From assembly GCA_021736505.1 (NCBI GenBank), contig JAIPFU010000076.1, positions 1 through 8,289 on the forward strand: a stretch of DNA of 8,289 nucleotides, read 5' to 3'. The notes below the pieces were generated by a model, which worked only from the letters and a program-made list of their open reading frames with translations, searched no databases and had not been told where the DNA came from. Origin of the DNA: Spirochaetia bacterium (lineage in GTDB: Bacteria; Spirochaetota; Spirochaetia; PWKH01). Positions 5,648 to 8,289 of the stretch are shown one piece after another (position 1 is the first letter of the stretch; every line of letters begins with the position of its first letter). The position numbers were made by a program, and so were the translations under genes.

Positions 5648-7426
5648 CTATGTCCATATCGTTTTAATTTCATTGAATAGATTTTCAGTTCTACGATTTA
5701 TTTCGTTTTCATTCCATTGTGTAATTATGTTTTTATCAAAAGGGTTAAGAATATCATCTTTTATAATAGTAAGATCAGCATATTTTCTTATTCCGCGCTT
5801 TTTCCCATCACCATTTATTTTCCTTATTAAATTATGATTACGAATTGATGTATTCAACCGACTATTAAGCAAAGTCATATTCCCTAAAGCATAAACTTTC
5901 TTATCTCGGAAGTCTTTAGCTTTTAACTTGTCTTGAATAATCTTACCATTATCATCATAAACAGGTACATTTTGCCAGTGCTCTTCCCATTTTTGAGGCA
6001 TTATGTGTTCAAGTGAATAATTAAATTTCAACTCCCTTACTGATTGCATTGAGTCATTATTTCTTCTATATAGCTCAATCCAAAATAATAAGAGATTCGC
6101 ATTTTTATTTGAAATATTTTCTATCGCATCCCTAATTTCGTTATTAGCAATTTCATTCATCTTATCATTAATAAGTAAATCATTAGCTATTAAATCCCTA
6201 CATGTTTTATTATAACTCTTTGTCTCTTTCTTGCAGATCATTCTTTTTACTACAAATTTCTCAAGCTTTAGAAACTCATCCTTAAGCTTAGCCATATCAT
6301 TTTGGTGATTATAATACAAAAATAAAACATACGGATGGAATGTTGATATCTCAGTAATATCTAGTATGTGGAATAATCTCTGTTCGAAATTTTCAAAACT
6401 AAACATTTCACTTCTGTTAAAAACTAAAAATTTATTACGATAAATTCCAGCATAACTTTTCAGATCTTTCAAAAACTCAACAATACAATTTTCACCCATA
6501 TCTTTAATATGCTTTTTGTATAGTACCGTTAAATCTGATAGAGTATGCTTATCTGGATTGAAAAACTTTTTTATTATTGCAAATGAATGAAGTAACAATT
6601 CAATATTATCTCGTTTTAATCTTCCTGTTACTTTTACCGTTTCCCAAAATTCTATTGTTTCTTCATCTTTTAAAAAAATATTCCCCCAATATTCCTTATA
6701 CCATTCTATTACTGTATTTTCTGAATCATCCCCTTTTAAACTCAAAGCCTTTTGAAACAAGGCATTTTTTATTATATCCGCTCCACTTAACCTTACACCT
6801 GCACTATTAATTGTATCAAAAATTGATTGTTCATCATCATTATTTGACAAATCAACAATTACCAATATCTTATTATTATGATCAACTAGATCATTAAATA
6901 ACTTCTCTTTCTTATCAGGTGCAAGATCTATAATTTTTTCATAAAAATATTTATAGCATTGAAGTATCCTATTGCTCTTTTTATCAATCGAATCAAACTC
7001 AGAAGCACTTAGTTCATTTTTAATAACTTTTTTATAATTAGTTGAATCAATATATGAATGTTCTATCTTTACATAAAGATCATTCTTTGTAGCCTGTTTT
7101 TTGTAGAAGAGATGAGATTCTAGAACATTAGAACAATTATTCTTAATTGTTTGTGGAAAAGTATCATATATTGCTCTTAGCAAAATACTAATTGTCGTGA
7201 GTCTCTGCTGCCCATCTATCACTAACACTTTAGTTGGCGTTCCCGTTTGTTTTTGAGTCTGTTTCAATATTAATGATCCAAGAAAGGTTTTTTTTGTCTC
7301 GTCTAGTAAATCTTCCAGCAGATCTGCCCAATTTAAAGAATTCCAGATATACCCTCTTTGGAAAAATGGTATTTTCACAATGTTTTCGGCAGTTATAAAA
7401 GCAAAAGACCTAGCATCAGCTTGCAT
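5648..7426 (-). CDS. DUF262 and DUF1524 protein, GmrSD/SspE-like candidate type IV restriction enzyme
   Basis: A 592-residue, apparently full-length protein. N-terminal DUF262 (ParB-like fold) shows IPFFQRGYIW (19-28), LGSLIL (49-54), VIDGQQRLTT (69-78) with the conserved DGQQR motif tied to nucleotide use, and FDTINSAGVRLSGADIIKNA (203-222). The C-terminal DUF1524 (HNH-like nuclease) shows YSLEHIMPQ (470-478) with the likely catalytic His474, then LGNMTLLN (514-521) and N-T-S-I-R-N (525-530), so nuclease residues look intact. Relatives are GmrSD, which cuts DNA carrying glucosylated hydroxymethylcytosine, and SspE, which responds to phosphorothioated DNA. Which modification, if any, this one senses cannot be read from the sequence. 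ATG at 7426 has AGGGGTG 7 bases upstream. No partner gene is adjacent in the window. The gene is far more AT-rich than the phage and lipoprotein genes, suggesting transfer. Family very likely, anti-phage role inferred. Confidence 0.88.
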   Translation of the reverse strand: MQADARSFAFITAENIVKIPFFQRGYIWNSLNWADLLEDLLDETKKTFLGSLILKQTQKQTGTPTKVLVIDGQQRLTTISILLRAIYDTFPQTIKNNCSNVLESHLFYKKQATKNDLYVKIEHSYIDSTNYKKVIKNELSASEFDSIDKKSNRILQCYKYFYEKIIDLAPDKKEKLFNDLVDHNNKILVIVDLSNNDDEQSIFDTINSAGVRLSGADIIKNALFQKALSLKGDDSENTVIEWYKEYWGNIFLKDEETIEFWETVKVTGRLKRDNIELLLHSFAIIKKFFNPDKHTLSDLTVLYKKHIKDMGENCIVEFLKDLKSYAGIYRNKFLVFNRSEMFSFENFEQRLFHILDITEISTFHPYVLFLYYNHQNDMAKLKDEFLKLEKFVVKRMICKKETKSYNKTCRDLIANDLLINDKMNEIANNEIRDAIENISNKNANLLLFWIELYRRNNDSMQSVRELKFNYSLEHIMPQKWEEHWQNVPVYDDNGKIIQDKLKAKDFRDKKVYALGNMTLLNSRLNTSIRNHNLIRKINGDGKKRGIRKYADLTIIKDDILNPFDKNIITQWNENEINRRTENLFNEIKTIWT

Positions 7427-7492
7427 TAGACATCACCCCTTTAATCAATTTGCTGAATAAGCATTATTAATATGTAATACATCTTATAATAA

Positions 7493-7536
7493 ATTATAAA
7501 CAATATAAAGCTTTTTACATACAATTAATGTGTAAA
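7493..7536 (-). promoter_or_regulatory. Candidate promoter and operator of the DUF262 gene
   Basis: An interrupted palindrome TTTACA ... TGTAAA spans 7514-7536. A perfect -10-like TATAAT on the minus strand lies at 7493-7498, about 65 bases before the start codon. A -35-like TTGTAT inside the palindrome lies 20 bases upstream of it, longer than the ideal 17. If the promoter is real, a repressor binding the palindrome would cover the -35 region, as is common for defence genes. No regulator gene is visible next to it. Confidence 0.35.
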
Positions 7537-7539
7537 GAT

Positions 7540-7734
7540 TTATTCCATATAACTATTTTCTTTATAATCACTTTCTAGTGTATATTTTGCTGGGAGGTCC
7601 AAATCATCTTTTTCAAAAAAAAAATCTTTGAGATTGAGCATATCATATTCAAATCGCCTTCTCACCAGAACATGATCTTGCTCAGAAAAGTTTTCTACCG
7701 CAAAAAAAAATCCAATTTCACTGAATAGCCGCAT
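7540..7734 (-). CDS. Small hypothetical protein, or the 3' half of a frameshifted gene
   Basis: A 64-residue acidic protein rich in Phe (GFFFAVENFSEQD at 8-20, DFFFEKDDL at 37-45). I do not recognise it. The ATG at 7734 has a good binding site (GGAGGTG with 5 bases of spacing), which supports independent translation. However, the overlapping upstream frame (7695-7862) is also protein-like and lacks a start. The two could be joined by a one-base change in the A9 run at 7702-7710 to give one product of about 110 residues. A second run of ten A (7615-7624) lies inside the same gene. It ends 113 bases before the DUF262 start, separated from it by the candidate promoter, so co-transcription is possible but not required. 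Confidence 0.45.
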   Translation of the reverse strand: MRLFSEIGFFFAVENFSEQDHVLVRRRFEYDMLNLKDFFFEKDDLDLPAKYTLESDYKENSYME

Positions 7735-7862
7735 TTCTGCACCTCCACAATTTTCCCGTCCCAGTCATAATAGGACGTTCCTTCTTCATCTTCAGAAATT
7801 TCAGGGGCATAGATAAAACCATTATCACCTTCAATTTCCAATAATAGTACTCTGAGAGGTTG
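7695..7862 (-). pseudogene. Start-less frame overlapping the 64-residue ORF, probable gene remnant
   Basis: This is a 55-codon open frame between a TAA and a TAG. It reads L-L-L-E-I-E-G-D-N-G-F-I-Y-A-P-E-I-S, then an acidic stretch, Y-Y-D-W-D-G-K-I-V-E-V-Q and K-C-G-Y-S-V-K-L-D-F-F. The composition looks like a real, acidic small protein, but there is no ATG or GTG with a binding site; a TTG near 7840 is the only option. The frame ends directly after the A9/T9 run, where a single-base shift would lead into the 7540-7734 frame. I read this as the 5' part of a broken gene, with its own beginning lost near 7865. An alternative is that both frames are chance neighbours. Confidence 0.4.
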
Positions 7863-8001
7863 TTACTTTTTTACTTGTGTGTACCGAATTACGGTATGCT
7901 TTTCACCAGTTTCGCAGGTACTCGAAGCGGCTTGTAAGCAGATCCTAATATTCGTTAATGGCATCCTTAACAGCATCCTTTTGAAGCCCAACCCATACTA
8001 T

Positions 8002-8038
8002 AGAGCAGATATCCTTCTGGCTATCTGTTCTTTTTTTT
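8002..8038 (+). terminator. Strong intrinsic terminator with no clear gene before it
   Basis: AGAGCAGATA (8002-8011) and TATCTGTTCT (8022-8031) form a 10-pair stem with one G-T wobble around a 10-base loop, followed by a run of eight T ending at 8038. Polarity is plus strand only. No plus-strand gene is recognisable between 7426 and here, so it may end a small RNA or be left over from a lost gene. Confidence 0.6.
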
Positions 8039-8042
8039 ATGC

Positions 8043-8153
8043 TCAGAACACAGGAATGAAACCAATCGCAGGTGTATCTCGATCCTTTGAGTGCGAAACG
8101 ATGGATGCCGTTCCCAACCCACCTAACCCGTTGGGTTCAGCATAAAATACCAT
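8043..8153 (-). CDS. Doubtful 36-residue ORF
   Basis: The frame runs ATG at 8153 to TGA at 8043. The peptide begins MVFYAEPNGLGGLG and ends in TPAIGFIPVF. It looks protein-like in composition and lies in a GC-richer patch, but there is no ribosome binding site and the opposite strand is also open. It could be a fragment of a longer lost gene or a conserved non-coding repeat that happens to be open. I do not assign a function. Confidence 0.2.
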   Translation of the reverse strand: MVFYAEPNGLGGLGTASIVSHSKDRDTPAIGFIPVF

Positions 8154-8178
8154 AGAAACAAAGTATTAGAGAATTGAT

Positions 8179-8289
8179 TTAATTAAGTATGACATCACAA
8201 TAGGCAATTCCATCAAACGTACCGAACCAAAGCCTTACAGAATCATTATTAATCTGCTGTACCTCTAATGCAAAAACTGCATCAGAAGG
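8179..8289 (-). CDS. 3' end of a gene entering from the right edge
   Basis: The last 36 codons of a minus-strand frame, open from the window edge to TAA at 8179-8181. The visible part includes DAVFALEVQQ, then D-S-V-R-L-W-F-G-T-F-D-G-I-A-Y-C and ends D-V-I-L-N. It looks like a genuine C-terminus of mixed hydrophobic and acidic character. Too short to name. It reads in the same direction as the small frames and the DUF262 gene that follow it. Confidence 0.4.
   Translation of the reverse strand, partial: PSDAVFALEVQQINNDSVRLWFGTFDGIAYCDVILN

Larger units (their letters stand above)
7863..8178. other. Gap between small broken frames
   Basis: About 315 bases without a secure gene. It holds a small inverted repeat TACCG-N5-CGGTA (7882-7896), the plus-strand terminator at 8002-8038, a GC-richer patch (about 8040-8140) open on both strands, and a hairpin AACCC-GTT-GGGTT (8125-8137). 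An 88-codon plus-strand frame (7879-8145) crosses the terminator and has no binding site, so it is not annotated as a gene. Confidence 0.4.

Noticed and set aside
7986..8136. Integron attC-like ends (GCCCAAC at 7986-7992 and GTTGGGT at 8130-8136)
   Set aside because: The outer boxes fit the RYYYAAC/GTTRRRY pattern and are nearly complementary, but the sequences just inside them do not pair and no integrase is visible. Such short motifs arise by chance.
7879..8145. 88-codon plus-strand open frame
   Set aside because: It runs through a strong terminator, lacks a binding site and shows no recognisable domain.

Overview
The window looks like an accessory region of a bacterial chromosome, probably a spirochaete. 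That assignment is a moderate-confidence inference. It rests on a lipoprotein with a relaxed lipobox (F-V-G-C), a PKD-like and a second Ig-like domain and BspA-type repeats, and on a small secreted ankyrin protein; both styles are common in Treponema and related spirochaetes. No rRNA, tRNA, CRISPR array or intact insertion sequence was seen.

Layout. (1) Bases 1-1740, minus strand: a fragment of a tailed-phage head module. A scaffold-type protein is split into two frames at an A7 run and followed by a major capsid protein of the SU10/DUF5309 type that stops before its usual C-terminus. No other phage gene is recognisable. (2) Bases 1740-4400: a 710-residue lipoprotein on the minus strand with its own promoter-like site and terminator. 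It is bracketed by two similar ~50-base direct repeats 2.4 kb apart. (3) Bases 4217-4800: a long intergenic stretch, then a small exported ankyrin-repeat protein on the plus strand ending in a good terminator. (4) Bases 5253-5640: gene-poor DNA with a possible 40-residue ORF carrying a G9 run, and a long hairpin. (5) Bases 5648-7426, minus strand: a very AT-rich gene for a DUF262 + DUF1524 protein (GmrSD/SspE-like), the clearest candidate defence gene. A palindrome and a -10-like box precede it. (6) Bases 7540-8289: small, apparently broken minus-strand frames with A9 and A10 runs, a plus-strand terminator with no obvious gene, and the 3' end of a gene entering from the right.

The genes do not form one pathway. 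The picture is a patchwork of a degraded prophage piece, a surface protein, a defence gene of foreign base composition and decaying small genes. The best leads are the DUF262 nuclease-like gene and its neighbours, the direct repeats around the lipoprotein gene, and several homopolymer runs placed exactly where reading frames break.
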